A stretch of 64,000 bases of DNA from Vigna angularis (GCF_016808095.1 NC_068972.1:25908289-25972288), one strand, 5' to 3'; numbered from the stretch's first letter, positions 34,594 through 47,092 are shown. The notes: generated from the sequence alone by a model not told the origin. A program made the numbers and translations.

Positions 34594-34734
34594 CCGCATT
34601 TCGAACTGCGGCAATTTCCTCCTGCACACCGCATTTCGAACTGCGGCAACTTCCTCCTGCACCTCCAAAAGCGGAAAGCACAAACCCACCGCATTTCGAT
34701 CTGCGGCTGAGACAAACCGCACTTCGAAGTGCGT
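34594..34734. repeat. Left palindrome cluster of the MITE
   Basis: CCGCATTTCGAACTGCGG at 34594-34611 and 34629-34646, a variant with CGATC at 34689-34706, and the perfect form CCGCACTTCGAAGTGCG at 34718-34734. Confidence 0.9.
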
Positions 34735-35097
34735 TAGATTTTTAGGGTTTAGTTTTTTAATTTTTTTATTAGGTTAGTATATATTTATTTTATTAGGTTT
34801 TATTTTTATTAGGTTAGTATAATAAATTTAATTTTTTATGTTAGTTGTTAAATAAAATGTTTTGTTTTAATATATTTTGAATTATTTTATTTGTTTGTTA
34901 AATTTTGTTGAATTTGTTATTTTTCAACATATTATTATTTTCTTAATATATTATTTATTATGTATTTAATTTTATTTAAGTTTTTTAATTTTTTATGAAA
35001 TTGAAATAATTATTAAATTGTTTATTGAATTAAATAATAATTATTATATGTAATGTTAAATATTATTTTGGATTTAAAGTGCAACAATTAATTAAAA

Positions 35098-35379
35098 CGC
35101 ACTTCGAAGTGCGGTTAGAAAACAATTAATTAAAATAGGAAACGCACTTCCAAGTGTGGTTAGGAAACAATTAAATAGATAGGAAACGCACTTCGAAGTG
35201 CGGTTAGGAAAGAAACAATTATTTAAAATAGGAAACGCACTTCGAAGTGCGGTTAGGAAACAATTAAATAGATAGGAAACGCACTTCGAAGTGCGGTTAG
35301 GAAAGAAACAATTAATTATAGGAAACGCACTTCGAAGTGTGGTTAGGAAAAAATTAATTAAAACGCACTTCGAAGTGCG
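35098..35379. repeat. Seven-copy array of CGCACTTCGAAGTGCG
   Basis: Copies start at 35098, 35143, 35187, 35236, 35280, 35326 and 35364, so the step is 38-49 bp. Five are perfect 16-bp palindromes; 35143 and 35326 have one or two changes. Spacers are AT-rich variants of GGTTAGGAAACAATTAA. Each copy can form a hairpin in single-stranded DNA or RNA. Confidence 0.93.
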
Positions 35380-35477
35380 GTATTAATTTTTGACTTTTGT
35401 TAATGAAGGGTAAAGAAGTAAAATTAGAGGTGCAGGATGAAGGCAGTGAGGTGTAGGAAGAATCACTCTCCAAAGAA

Positions 35478-36445
35478 TCATCTTCAGTAACATCAAGTGT
35501 CATTTAATATGTCTAACTTTTCTACCAGAAACAACGAGCTGACATCAAAACGCAGAAAATAAAAGAGGCTGCTATTACGTGCATAGGTAACACGTCATCA
35601 ATACATTAAAAATTAAGTATAAGTTTCACATAAAATAAAATTAAATAAATATTATATAAAAAATTCATAAATCAATTATTTTATATTTTGAGTTGAAAGT
35701 TATCTTAATCTATTATACTCTTACAATATATTGAGTTCAAATAACATATATATAATTTCTTTTAAATAATTTTTCGAAATTATCACAATCTTAACATATT
35801 TTTTATATTAATTTTAATAATTGATAACTAATTAAAAAATAAAAAATCGATAAATATTAAAATTTTATAAATATTTTCTTCCGTATGTTTCTGCATTTTT
35901 AGTTTCATTTTTAAATTAAGAATATAAATGTGTCTTACGGTTTAATTCTATTTGTTATACATTTATAGTTATAAAATTAAGATAACAATTTTACATTTTA
36001 ATTTTCGATTATGATACTATGTAATTTATTTATAAAAATGAAGGAAAGTTTTTATTACAAATATAAGACAACAATTATAAAAATAAAAAACCACATCATG
36101 TTTTTTTATATAAAAAATTCATTATAAAATATTTAATAATTTTATAATAATAAAAATTGTAAAAGTTAATTCAAAATATGTCCTTTATTTAACAAATTTT
36201 ATTGTAAAGTATTTAATAGTTTTATCCAAATTATATATTATATTAAAATTAAATTAAATTGAATGATATTTAATTTTTATATTAGTTCATATAAATTTTA
36301 ATAAAAAGCTAAACTAAAACCTAGAAAATAATGTTTTAAAAGTGATAACATGTTTTAAATAAATGAGATTCAAATATTTAATGTTAAAAGTATAAATATA
36401 AATAGAAGTTTATATAAATGAGTTTCTTTATCTAAAACTACACTA
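35478..36445. other. AT-rich intergenic DNA, no supported gene
   Basis: Long A/T runs, no coding segment and no element boundary recognised. Confidence 0.5.
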
Positions 36446-36454
36446 TTTTTAAAC

Positions 36455-37815
36455 GTTTAAACCTTCGGATCGTCCTCGTATTTGTTGAGTAATCTCAAGT
36501 GGGTCTTCTAGTTTTCAAGTGTCTCAATTGGGTTCAAATTTTTGAAAATTTAAGCTAATTTTTCCCTTTCCGTTAAATATTCTCAAACGGTGTTAACATA
36601 TGCTGAGCTGTAATTATTTTTAAGAGGACGTGTCATTGTGATTAAATTTAGTGAGTGATGCGTTTTACAATCTCAATTCCACCTAACATTTAAAGAGGTG
36701 TGAGAAATTTCTGACTGGAACCAACCCAACCACCACCCAACTACCCTACCGTCGTGGTGTGGTGGAGGAGGAGCCTCCGATCTACCGTCTCCCGCACGAC
36801 ACACTTCACCATATCTTTTCCTCCTTCCCCCTCTGCGTCCTCCCCCACCGCTGCTCCACCAGCGCCACCACCAACAACCACCACCGTCCACCGAAATAGA
36901 CACAAGATTAAACCCCAACAACACAAACTCACAAATTCAATTAAACCTAACAGTTTCAAGCTTAAAAACGTGAACATAGACTCAAAATTCCAATTCAACT
37001 CCAACCTCCAAAAATGTGATAAAAAACCTGCATAGAAAATCTAATGAACCATCCCAAAAATCCCAATTTCAAGGCTGCAATACAGTAACAAGAAATCCCA
37101 AAAGAACCTAATAGAAAATTAGAGAAAGATGGAGGGGAAAGGAAGCTTGCGCCGCGAATCAGAACGAATGGAAGTAGAACAATAACTGCCAACGCGCCCT
37201 TGCACCATCGTCGCGTCTCCATCATGCCTTCGTCGCGCCCCCTCCGCGCCTTCGTCACCCCTTAGTGATCTTGTTCGCGAGAAAAGGGAGAAGAAGGGTT
37301 TTGTGTTGAATCGCGCCCTTACCCGAGAAGAGAAGAAGGGTTCCCCTGCAAGTAGACCAAAACTAGAAAGAGAAAGGAGAAGGGTATCTCCTATTCTGCC
37401 CCCTACGACCCCTTTGGAATGGAGGAGAGAAAACTCTCCCTGGGCACACACCGAAATTATGCCTCTGCCGCCAAGAACGAGAATTAAAAATGATGGAGAA
37501 TACCTAAGGCTCAAAAGGAAAGATGAAGACGTTGGAGGATGATGAAGACTCTAAATCCCTAACATTTCCAATTAAATTTTGTGCCATGTCATAAACTGTT
37601 AACCTAAAAAATATTCCATGTAATATAATACTGCTACATCAGCATTTTAAGTGTGCATCACGTCATCACAGTTTAATGTCGTCTGTGAAAACTTAACAGA
37701 CAAGGCTTAATTGACTCAATTTTTCAAAAATTTGGACCCAATTGAGACAATTGAAAACTAGAGGACCTACTTGATATTCTCAACAACTACAAGGACGATC
37801 CGAGGGCTTAAACCT
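36455..37815. mobile_element. Mutator-like element with long TIRs and GC-richer interior
   Basis: Left end (from 36455: GTTTAAACCTTCGGATCGTC) and the reverse complement of the right end (from about 37815: GGTTTAAGCCCTCGGATCGTC) match over at least 100 bp, including GTCTCAATTGGGTYCAAATT and weaker similarity further in, giving TIRs of about 150 bp. The flanks share TTTTTAAAC (36446-36454 and 37816-37824), a 9-bp target duplication; the outermost 1-2 bases are ambiguous. Between the TIRs, 36720-37550 is clearly GC-richer, with open frames on both strands but no protein family I recognise. It may be captured host DNA (Pack-MULE-like) or simply family-specific filler. No transposase is present. 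Confidence 0.75.
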
Positions 37816-37849
37816 TTTTTAAACTTTTGATAATGGTTTGAGGGAAGAT

Positions 37850-38440
37850 GTTAAGTTGATTATAGGTGCACTTTTTATTAAGGAATTTCATCTTTTAGTG
37901 GAGAAGATGAAAGTTGAGGTGGAGAGTCACTAAAGGCAATTGTAGAAGGTGATAGGATCATCCGGGTCAAAGTCTAGACAAGAGGAGAGGAAGAAATCAT
38001 ATTCTAGACAACAATCTCAAGGACAAGGGGTTTTCTTCCCATCATTAGTATCATCCATCTACAATTAAGTGCTTTCACTATGGAGGACCACATATGAGAA
38101 ATGTGTGTCCTTAGTTGAGAGTGGTTAAAAGTGCTTCAGTTGTAGAAAAGATGGACAAATTATTAAAGATTGTCCTTCTAATAGAAGAGTTAAAACTTAG
38201 TAGCAACAACACGTGCAACCACATAAGAGGGGTGACAGACCCCAGATTTCAGGGTAAGTGTATACTATGACGGGAGCATAACCAGTTGGTTCAAATAATC
38301 TTATCATTGGAAGTTGTATGATAGTTTGTAGAAGTTTGTACATGCTATTTGATTCTAGACTTATGCACTCATTTGTGTAAAAATCTCATATTCAAGAGTT
38401 AGTTCTACATGTAATGAAATTGAGATATAAGTTAATGGTA
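37850..38440 (+). pseudogene. Ty3/gypsy gag-protease fragment
   Basis: A degenerate frame reads a gag tail (SGSKSRQEERKKSYSRQQSQ), a zinc knuckle CFSCRKDGQIIKDCP that has lost the His of CCHC, and a protease-like VYTMTGA ... NLIIGSCMIV ... LFDSRLMHSFV, where the family has DSGATHSF. Multiple stops and the altered active-site motif show it is dead. RT and later domains are absent. Confidence 0.7.
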
Positions 38441-40050
38441 TTTCCCCAACTTCATATTTAGTTAAATGAAAAGTAATAAAAAATAAACAATAATTCAATT
38501 ATTGATAAAGTGTCACAACATGAAACCAAATTCTAACAAGCAAAATGTATAGAGGGAGTATATAATATAAATATAAACCTTTATTGTCTTAATAAATGCT
38601 AAATAAAAATAATTATTAATTGATATAATTCAAAAACAGATTAATTAGTATAATTAATTATGTAACCACGATTTAAATACGAGAGAAAACTACTTCTATT
38701 TATATACGTTAAGTTTGTAAGTGTTAAAGACATTTTTTATTTCAAGTAAGTTATTATTTCAGACCTTTTTGATCAATATATTTTTTTAAATTTTATTATA
38801 ATACTTATCTAATTAATAAAGACGAACTTGGATGAACATTTTAATCAGTGGTTGAAAATTTAGAATTAACTTCTCGAGAAAAGAATTAGAAAACAGAATA
38901 CTTTTTTTTAATGGTAATGTCTAGAATTATTGCAAAGTTCTTCTAACCATATACTAACCAAAGAATGTTGAATAATTTTATTAATAAATCCTTCTGGCTG
39001 TATAAATTTAGACTAATAACTAAGTGGTTAGTTGGGTAAAATACTAAAGTAAACAGATTCGAAAGGAAAAGAGTATACTATTTGAAAATGTTAATTGCTT
39101 AATATAATTTTAAAAATAAATCTATAAACTTCCAAAACAATAACATTAAAAAAAACAAACAAACTTAGTCGGAAGACGTATAATGACTTGGCCCCACTTA
39201 AGCTAAGCCATGAAGTAATTGTAGAACCTATAATAATCTCTTAAAAATTGTTCTGGTGGAAATTGGATTCTTGGCCTATGTTATAATACTGACGGTTAGA
39301 TTCTAGGTATTTAAAATCAAAATTATAGATAGAATCACTCATAAAATTGTACATCGTAAAATCGTAACACGATTTGTAAATTTTATTTTATTATAAAAAT
39401 AAAAAATTATTAAAATAAAATCAGTTCCTCTATAAATATTTCATCAAATTTAAGTTTACAAAATTAATCACTTTTTTAACCTCTTAGAATCCTAATTATA
39501 AGAGTTTTAAGGATGTGTCAATAATTCATTAAACTTAAACTTATAAAATGAATCACTTTTTTAAACCTCTTAGAATCTTAACTATAAGAGTTCTAAGAGT
39601 GTAAAAGTGTTTTATTTTAATTGATTGAAATTCAATGCATGTGAATGACGTAACAAAAAATACCCTTTATTTTCAATTGGACTTAAATTTTGTTTTAATT
39701 AAAATCTCATTTACCAGCTTTAATTGTATTTTATTTTAATTGAAATTCATTCAAGATAAATTTTGGATGATGTTGCATCTTACAATACCAATAAGATAAA
39801 TTTTTAATTTTATTAAATTTTAATTGGATAGTGTTGCAATTGATACTAATTGTATTAATTTTTCATTAGATTTATGTTTTATTTGAATTAAATATATTAA
39901 GATGATAAGTGGTGTAGAAAAAAAAATAATTTATATGATTTTACTAATTTGTTTGATGTACCATATTATAATTAAATTTTAAAAAAATTGTGTACAGCTA
40001 ATACAGAATTACACGAGAAAAACGCGAGGGACGGATGAGTGAGTTCAGTT
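38441..40050. other. AT-rich intergenic DNA with one short tandem duplication
   Basis: No coding segment supported. At 39455-39600 a 70-80 bp segment is duplicated in tandem, each copy containing AATCACTTTTTTAA, CCTCTTAGAATC and TATAAGAGTTYTAAG. Confidence 0.5.
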
Positions 40051-42445
40051 GAGTAGTAGCTTCGAGTGATGGATGGACGGAACCAAAACGACGTCCTGGT
40101 CGACGCTGTGGTAAAGCAAAGAGTAAAAGCAAGTGGGAGAGTAACGGGTTTGCTGACAGCGTTAAGATGTGACAGCGTCAAGAGTAAGAAAGCGACCACA
40201 AACAGAACCAATGAATGTGGCACACGTGTCTGGTCTGAGCAAACTCGGAACGCACAATTTGGATGACAACCCGCGTCGGAAAAAATAAAATACAAAATTA
40301 AGAAAAAAAAACTTTGGGATGCCGTCGAATAAAAACAGCGCACCTCCCATCACTCCGTTTCGTGTCGCTTTTTGGCGGTTTTAGCTTTTTTCGGTTTCGA
40401 ACATTCGCTCGAATTTCTCTCTAACTCTCACTCTCCATCTCTCTCTCTCTTCAATTCAACACTTCGAGGTTCGATCTTCGACATAGTCCTCGCTATTTTT
40501 CTCTCTACTTTCTTCTGTAGTTAGATCTTAGTGTTTTCTGGTTTCGTTTTTAATTCTTCTTATTTTAATTTAATTCTGTTTTCACTCTCTGATTGCCAAG
40601 GTTAGGGATAGGCTAGTTCGGGATTGCTATGGCCGATGAATGAGCGAGGTTGGGGTTTTCAATTTGCATAGTTCATTTCTTCGTTTCGAATTTCTCGATC
40701 AAACTTGTTGTCTTAAGTAGCTCGATTTTGCCGATAAAATGAAGCAGAAAATTACGGGCGAAATAGTTGGATTGCGTTTTTTATTTATATCTTTTAGCTT
40801 TTAATCGGAACTGCTATATTTTTACTCTTTATTTATTTAATTGTAAAAGACTTAAATAGTTATAGCGTGTTTTAATCTGTGCTTTACATAATGCTGTTAA
40901 TTGACAGCTTCACGGCGATATGAGTTGTCTTCGTAATTATTAACTATCTGTATTAGGATTGCTTTTCATATTGTTACGTCGTCTGACGACGTTTAGGGAT
41001 GCTTTTTTTTTTGTCTTTATATGTAATTAAATATAATTGTTCACTGGTATTGATATAATTTAGGATGAGCAGCAATGGTGGACGTAATTTTGGTTACTGT
41101 GGTTGAGTGTGTGATTGTGTGGTTTAAAGGTAAAAAAATTTATGATTGGACAAAGAGAGGGAATATTTTGTAGTTGGTGTGGTTCTGGTTTTCTGGCTGT
41201 GGTTTGGTTCTTGTGAATTTAGAAATGTATGGATTTTCAATGAGCTTTGTATCAGTGGGAGTGTTTTTGTAGCCTCGGTATGTTCTAGGCCTTTTAGTTC
41301 TCTAAAGGATATATATACGATGGGAGGGCTTTGTAGTCTTGTGTTTTGTTTATAGATTTTATTTGTTCTGTTTCTCTCTTAAGAGAGACATATGGCCTCC
41401 CACTTGTTTTCTCTTCTCCGCCTTGTGAAAGAATTTATTTTAAATTTTGACAATCATGCGTTTGAAACCATTGGTTTTTATTTGTTATATACTGATACAA
41501 GAACAATGACTAAAAATTTGAATAATCTGAGTTATGGAAGTTGTTAATGGACAATCAATGCTGGACTTTTGGGAATTCTTATTGATGGAAAATGATGAAC
41601 TTTTTGTTTGGTTGGGCATATATGTATCCTTTTGGTCATAGGCACTTTTATTTGGAATGAATGAGTTCACAATATTGCTTATGCATAATATTTTCTGCGT
41701 AAATGCATTGTATATGAAATTAGTACACATAAAGTATTGTCACCAACAGACAAATGATTCCTTGCTTTCAACCTACACATGCATCCAAACACTTATATTG
41801 ATGGATGAATATCATTTTTCGTTTTTCTTTGATTTATGTTTACATAAATAGTTGCAGTGTTGACATAGTGGTTGTTCTTTCCTTGTTGTAGTCTTACAAT
41901 TTCAACATGGGAAAAACATAGTTGTAGGACGATTGGTGCTTTTAGTGTTATTTTTCCAATTAAAACTGGTTTTATCATGTTAACGTGTACTGATCTTTAT
42001 TTTGCAATTTACTGAGGTAAAACTTCAATTTTTATTGCAGAACAATGCTAAAAGCACCTATGCTACTGTACCTGAAATTTGTCTTTTCAATATATGTATG
42101 TATAGTTTACGAGTGAAGATCTTGCGTTAGTGACAATGTACACTGGTAGAGACGTGGGCAGGATGAGGTGCTTAAGGCTTACATCGAGTAGTATGGATTG
42201 TTTGGTGAAATATTTAAATGTTTGGTTCTCCCTCTTTAATATCTCTTTTTTGATGGTGACTTCCCCAAGTACTTGGGTGCTTATTACACAAGTCACACAC
42301 ATAAATGTTATATTATATATGCTTTTGTTCTTCTCTTCATAAGAATGTGTGTGTGAATATATTTATATATGTGGATATAAATGAGAATAAAATGATTAAT
42401 CGTATGTATGTTAAAATTGTAGGATGCTATTCAACACAACATGAG
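40051..42445 (+). promoter_or_regulatory. Probable promoter, 5' UTR and first intron of the TRFL gene
   Basis: A GC-richer stretch at 40060-40400 holds a G-box CACGTG (40223-40228). It is followed by a CT-rich leader (40417-40452), which is typical of plant transcription starts. No long frame begins here, so a non-coding first exon ending near 40465 or later and a 5'-UTR intron up to about 42422 are inferred. The coding start is uncertain. Confidence 0.4.
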
Positions 42446-45400
42446 ATGGATCGTGAAGACTATTTGCGGAAGTGTTCCAATATGAAATGCCAAAGAGTAA
42501 GGATTCTGGTCATGTTTTAATCACAAATATTGAGTTCAATCTATCATGTTATTTCTCCAATTGCATTTTTCTGCATTTTGTAGCATCTAAAAAAGTATCT
42601 ATTTAGTGTATTTGATTATCTCGTATTTGTTGCACCTAATTAAATATTTCAGATCATGATTGTAATTGTTCTAATTATATTTCATGGTTGGAAATACTTT
42701 GACACCTAGCTCCTAGTGTTAAATTACTTTAGATAATACAAATCAGTACAAAAAAAAAAAACAATTTAGCTTTTCCAAAGTTGGTCAGAAGATAAATTAA
42801 ACTATTCTAACAGCAATATAGATATGAGGATGAAGCACAATCCTTCCATCCAAAATGATTAGCTGAGAAAATCTATAGGAGTGCAAAGTTTTTGCTTTTA
42901 TTACCATATGATGTGTTGAACTCAATATCATCAAAAAGAATTTAACCTTATAGCTAGTTATTGTGCCGGTCATAAATATTTTGATTAATTGACAATAAAT
43001 GGTTGATTGGGATGTGAAAAAACTTTACATTGATAGTGATAACAAGAGTTTGTAATAAGGTGATAAATATTTTTATCATTTTCCTACTTAGTGTTGAAGG
43101 TGATAAATGTATTATTATTTTTATCTTGTTATTACTGATTGGTTGTTTTCTCAAACAGTTCAACTTTGTTTTCTTTGAAGAATAGATTGCATTTTTCTTA
43201 GTAAGTGTAAGTCAACTTAACCTTTGATTGGAAGGTTCTCTTGGTCTACCATATATTTGGTCCTTGCAAGCTTAATATTTCGACAGAAGAATTTTTAAGG
43301 CTATTTCTCTGTGAATGCGTTCTTGGATTTACTTCGTTGTTTCATAATTCTCTCTACTATTTAAATAAACAAAGTAGCAATGTGGTTTGCCTAAAACGTA
43401 TTACTTGTGTTATCTCTGTTTTAATTTTCCCTAGGTTCAGGTGGATGAATCATATGTACCTGCTCTTCAAGATGGAGTAATGGAAGTTGAGCATTTGCTT
43501 GCAGAACCTAGAAACAATCTTGCTCCCCAGGATGGTATATTCCATTTTAATGAGTAGAGTATGGGGAAATGCCATTTTGCTGAAAATATTTCCTCTGGAT
43601 TTGAATTTGGTTTTAAATCAATTAGCAGTTACTCTTAAATGCATTAAAGCTGTTCTTTCTGATTCTATTGCTTGAAATCCAAAATGACATTTTACACTGA
43701 CAACTGGTAAGAAGCTATTATTCTGGGTTTGCACGTTGTTCCTGAAAAACTGGAATAAATGAAGTAAAATGATGTGGTGAAAGAATGGAGAATGAAACGA
43801 GAAACAAGCTGTATAAGAACTTGAGCTTGGTTTGACAGAGGCTGCTTAGAAGCTTAGAATTGATGTTGCATTGTAAGGAAACCAAACATTTTATACTTGA
43901 GACGTCACCATTGATTGGAACCTTTTTTTAGCTTTGTCAGGGGTTTCTCTTAGTCCACTTGGCTCAATTAGATAAATTTAATGGTTGATAAAGCTGTGTA
44001 TTGACAGTGTCTTATATTCAGAGCATAACAATAACTTTTGCTTTCAAACTTTTTATGGGGGCAATATATCTAATAGTAGTAGTGTGTTTACTTTCATCAG
44101 GTAGCTTGAATTCTCATACAACTTTGAACAGCAAGGATGATTTGGAACTGGAGGTATTTGTCTTCAATCTCTCAGTTGTTGTTGGGGTAATATTGAAGCT
44201 AGCAATTCATAGATTTTTTATATTTACGGTGCTTGTTATTGATTTTTTTGACTTCCTGAGTCTGTCATCTCAGGTTTATATATCACCTTGTTTAACGTCA
44301 ATTCAAATTGCATAACGTTACTAGTTAGTTACTTAACTGCTAAATTGCTTATGTTCTTGTTTTATTGATATGAACATTATCTTTAATTTTTTGAGGTACT
44401 TGATGGATTGCTAGATGATGTGGAAATTGATGATCTTGAAGGAGCTGATGGTTTCCCGGGTGCATGTGAAGAATATTTTTTTGGTAAAATATTAACTGTT
44501 CTTAGAGATGTAACACAATAACTCTTTTGTATTCCCCTTAAGAATTATGCTTTTGAAATAATTGGTTCATGACATTATATGATGAATTGTGTAAAATAGT
44601 ATACACTGTCATTCAGTTACAAATCATGTTGGTATGACTTTTAAGGTACTTATTCTAAAAGCCAACAAACTTATCATACCTGGTAATTTGTGATTGGATG
44701 ACACTGAAACACTGTTGTATACTGTCTGTGCATATATTTATCCTCCTGTACGGCAGTCTTTATGACTAAATGATCAAGGTCGAAATTGATCCATTGCTGC
44801 TATTCTCCAATAAAAAACGTTGATTGTGAGCCCGCATATTTTTTTTGCTTTAAACCCAAAAGATCCTTCCTTGATTGAATTTCTTAGAGATGTAATATGA
44901 AACTATTGGTGTGTTTTCAGCTTGCCTAACTTTAACTGTTGATGATATTTGACAACTATTAAGATGTATTCTTCTGCTAGTGTTTCGATAGAAAGGAAGA
45001 AAAAAAAATCCGTGTTTGCTTCCTTTTTTAACACTTCTTTATGTTTTTCTCATTTGCAATCTACAGATTTTGGATTTGCTGACAAATTTGAGGAGGTACT
45101 GGGTTCTGGTCCTTTTGAAGGTTCGGAAAGTCATTCGTCAGGATTAAGTAGAAGTAGCATTGTTGGTGGGGTTTTAGAATCAACAGAAGTACCTATTGCA
45201 CACTCTGAAAGCAAAAATGATTCTCTGGATGAGACAGTAACCTATGAATCACATGGTGCCTTCAGCAACAATCCTAGTCAACCATCACAAGGAAATTGCA
45301 GGTACAACATTTCACTTGATATACAGCATCTGCAAGAGTTGGATAACTATCGTCATTTAGCTGGTGGTATACTGACTTGTAAGAAGGACAAGGGTCCTGT

Positions 45401-46086
45401 CGAGAAAGGCCAACCTGCTGCACTTAGAGAGAAAAGGTTCCGGAAGCCTACGCAAAGGTATATTGAAGAATTTTCAAATGCGAGGTCAAAGGAAAAGGTA
45501 CCACCTGCTGGTACAAAAACTAAACATTCGAGTAACTCATCATGTAATGTACTTCATATAAGAATTAAATCATCGAAAAGGAGTCCAAGCGAGAAGTCTA
45601 GTAATGAAAATAGTGAGGTGATGCTTCCTGAGTTGCAAGTTAGCAAAGGGCATCAGAAGAAAGAGGTACTGTTTTCATTAAGGGCATTGTATCCCTTTTT
45701 GTATATTTTCTTTAGTAGACGAGGATATAACATGCCCTTGGGTTGAGAGACAGATTCTTTCTTTGGTATTAATTGTATCATTGTGAATGGAATGTATTTC
45801 TTTAGGATCTGTTTCATTTACCATCTGGTTTTGGATAATTATTATTGATTTTGACTATCAATGTTAGATTATTATGTGACCTGTTTATGCTCTCAAATTG
45901 TATCATTTGAGAAGTAGACCTCTGACTCTTAATTTATTGAAGTGTGATGTTTAGTTCAACATGTGTGCTAATGATATGAAAGTGCTTCGTCATGCTTCCC
46001 TCTTTTCTTGGCTCTAAGAGAGTGATGCTTGATTTCATGTACATTGATAATTTATAGCCTACAGCATGGTCTTTATGGTTCTCTAC

Positions 46087-46141
<55 letters not shown>

Positions 46142-47092
46142 CCAAATCATGGTATTCATGTATTTTTTATTGATGTTGTTATTAAGGCCCATAACTGTTA
46201 ACCGGGCTTTGGTAGCAGAATTGTTCCTATGGTTGAGATTTAGTATTTGTCATCTGAAATTAAGATACCCTTGTGTTAGTGGGAAATTTGTAAATTTGTG
46301 AGACAATTACTGCAGATTGATATAGCCTCCTGTTCTCATGCATTTAACAAGCGTATTTCTTTTCTAGAAACTTCAGTATGAGTATGAATCATTTCCCTCG
46401 GAATCTGAGGATGGATGTTCAACCACAAAAAGGTCTAGAAGAAAAGATAGAAGAAAGCATCAGAAGATGTGGACTCTCCCTGAAGTGTTGAAGTTGGTTG
46501 AAGGCATATCTGAATATGGAGTTGGTCGTTGGACTGATATTAAGAAGTTTTTGTTTTCTTCTTCAAGCTACAGAACTCCCATAGATCTCAGGGTACTTCA
46601 CAAAGCTTTACTCGTTCAATTTCACATTCTTCCAAACCTGTTTTCTAAAAGTGAATTCTGCAGGACAAGTGGCGAAACCTTTTGAGAGCCAGTTCTGTGC
46701 AGAAAAACAAGAAAGAGGTTAACTTTCTTTTTTTCCTTTTTGGAACGTTATTCATTGATGTTTCATATGCATGTCTCAGAAACTTAAATTGGTGTACCAA
46801 AGTAGTTTTTTAATATGCTATCCCTGACAAGATTTAGTTTGGAGAGAATGGGGACTAGTTAATAATGTAAATGGTCATGTGGTGATTACAGGTTGAGCAA
46901 AATGACGAGTTAGCCCTGCGTCCCTTACCATTTAATGTGGTACACCGTGTGCGAGAATTGGCTAAAATTCACCCATACCCAAGGCAACGTGGGTCAGAGA
47001 AGTTACGTGTTAGCCAAGCTGGTCCCTCTGTCGTCGCAGATTCTCCTCCCGTTAGTCTTAGCAAAAGAAATGTACGTAGAAAGTTTACTTAG
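42446..47092 (+). CDS. TRF-like (TRFL) protein with C-terminal Myb/telobox domain
   Basis: Eight coding exons are proposed: 42446-42496 (least certain), 43435-43534 (or from 43441), 44101-44153, 44396-44483, 45067-45665, 46368-46592, 46664-46717 and 46892-47092. All have GT/AG borders and consistent phases, giving about 456 aa. The N-terminal half is acidic (LDGLLDDVEIDDLEGADGF) and matches the layout of plant TRFL proteins. The middle is basic and Ser-rich. The Myb/telobox domain spans exons 6-7: RRKHQKMWTLPEVLKLVEGI, GRWTDIKKF, SYRTPIDLR then DKWRNLLRAS, with the three spaced Trp residues (MWT, RWT, KWR). The VDLKDKWRN-like helix 3 contacts telomeric TTTAGGG DNA in proteins with a Myb extension; Arabidopsis TRFL family 2 members lack the extension and bind poorly, so telomere binding is not assured. 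Last exon ends RRKFT with TAG at 47090-47092. Nuclear location is inferred. Confidence 0.8.
46091..46136. repeat. (AT)n microsatellite in a TRFL intron
   Basis: About 23 AT units without interruption, inside the intron between 45666 and 46367. Open frames across it are artefacts. Confidence 0.95.

Larger units (their letters stand above)
34511..35468. mobile_element. Mutator-like MITE (958 bp) packed with palindromes
   Basis: Terminal inverted repeats of about 40-50 bp: left 34511-34552 (GACCTATTCTCCCTACACCT onward), right 35468-35427 in reverse (GAGTGATTCTTCCTACACCT onward), matching at about 30 of the first 39 positions. It is flanked by a perfect 9-bp duplication TCCAAAGAA (34502-34510 and 35469-35477), the size typical of Mutator-like elements. 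No transposase is encoded. The inside holds four palindromes on the left, an AT-rich middle (34740-35090), and seven on the right. The TIR phrase CTTCCTCCTGCAC is repeated inside (about 34537, 34616, 34650). Confidence 0.82.

Noticed and set aside
35098..35379. CRISPR-like look: short palindromic repeats at regular steps
   Set aside because: This is plant nuclear DNA. The spacers are near-identical AT-rich sequence, not unique, there are no cas genes, and the array lies inside a TIR-bounded element.
36673..37035. Gly/Trp-rich or Pro/Thr-rich proteins on opposite strands in the Mutator-like element
   Set aside because: Low-complexity translations of a CACCACC-rich stretch; no start or homologue supports a gene. 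Kept only as composition evidence for a possible capture.
46029..46301. Open frame of alternating Ile-Tyr residues (also at 51463, 57322, 59571)
   Set aside because: Translations of (TA)n microsatellites.
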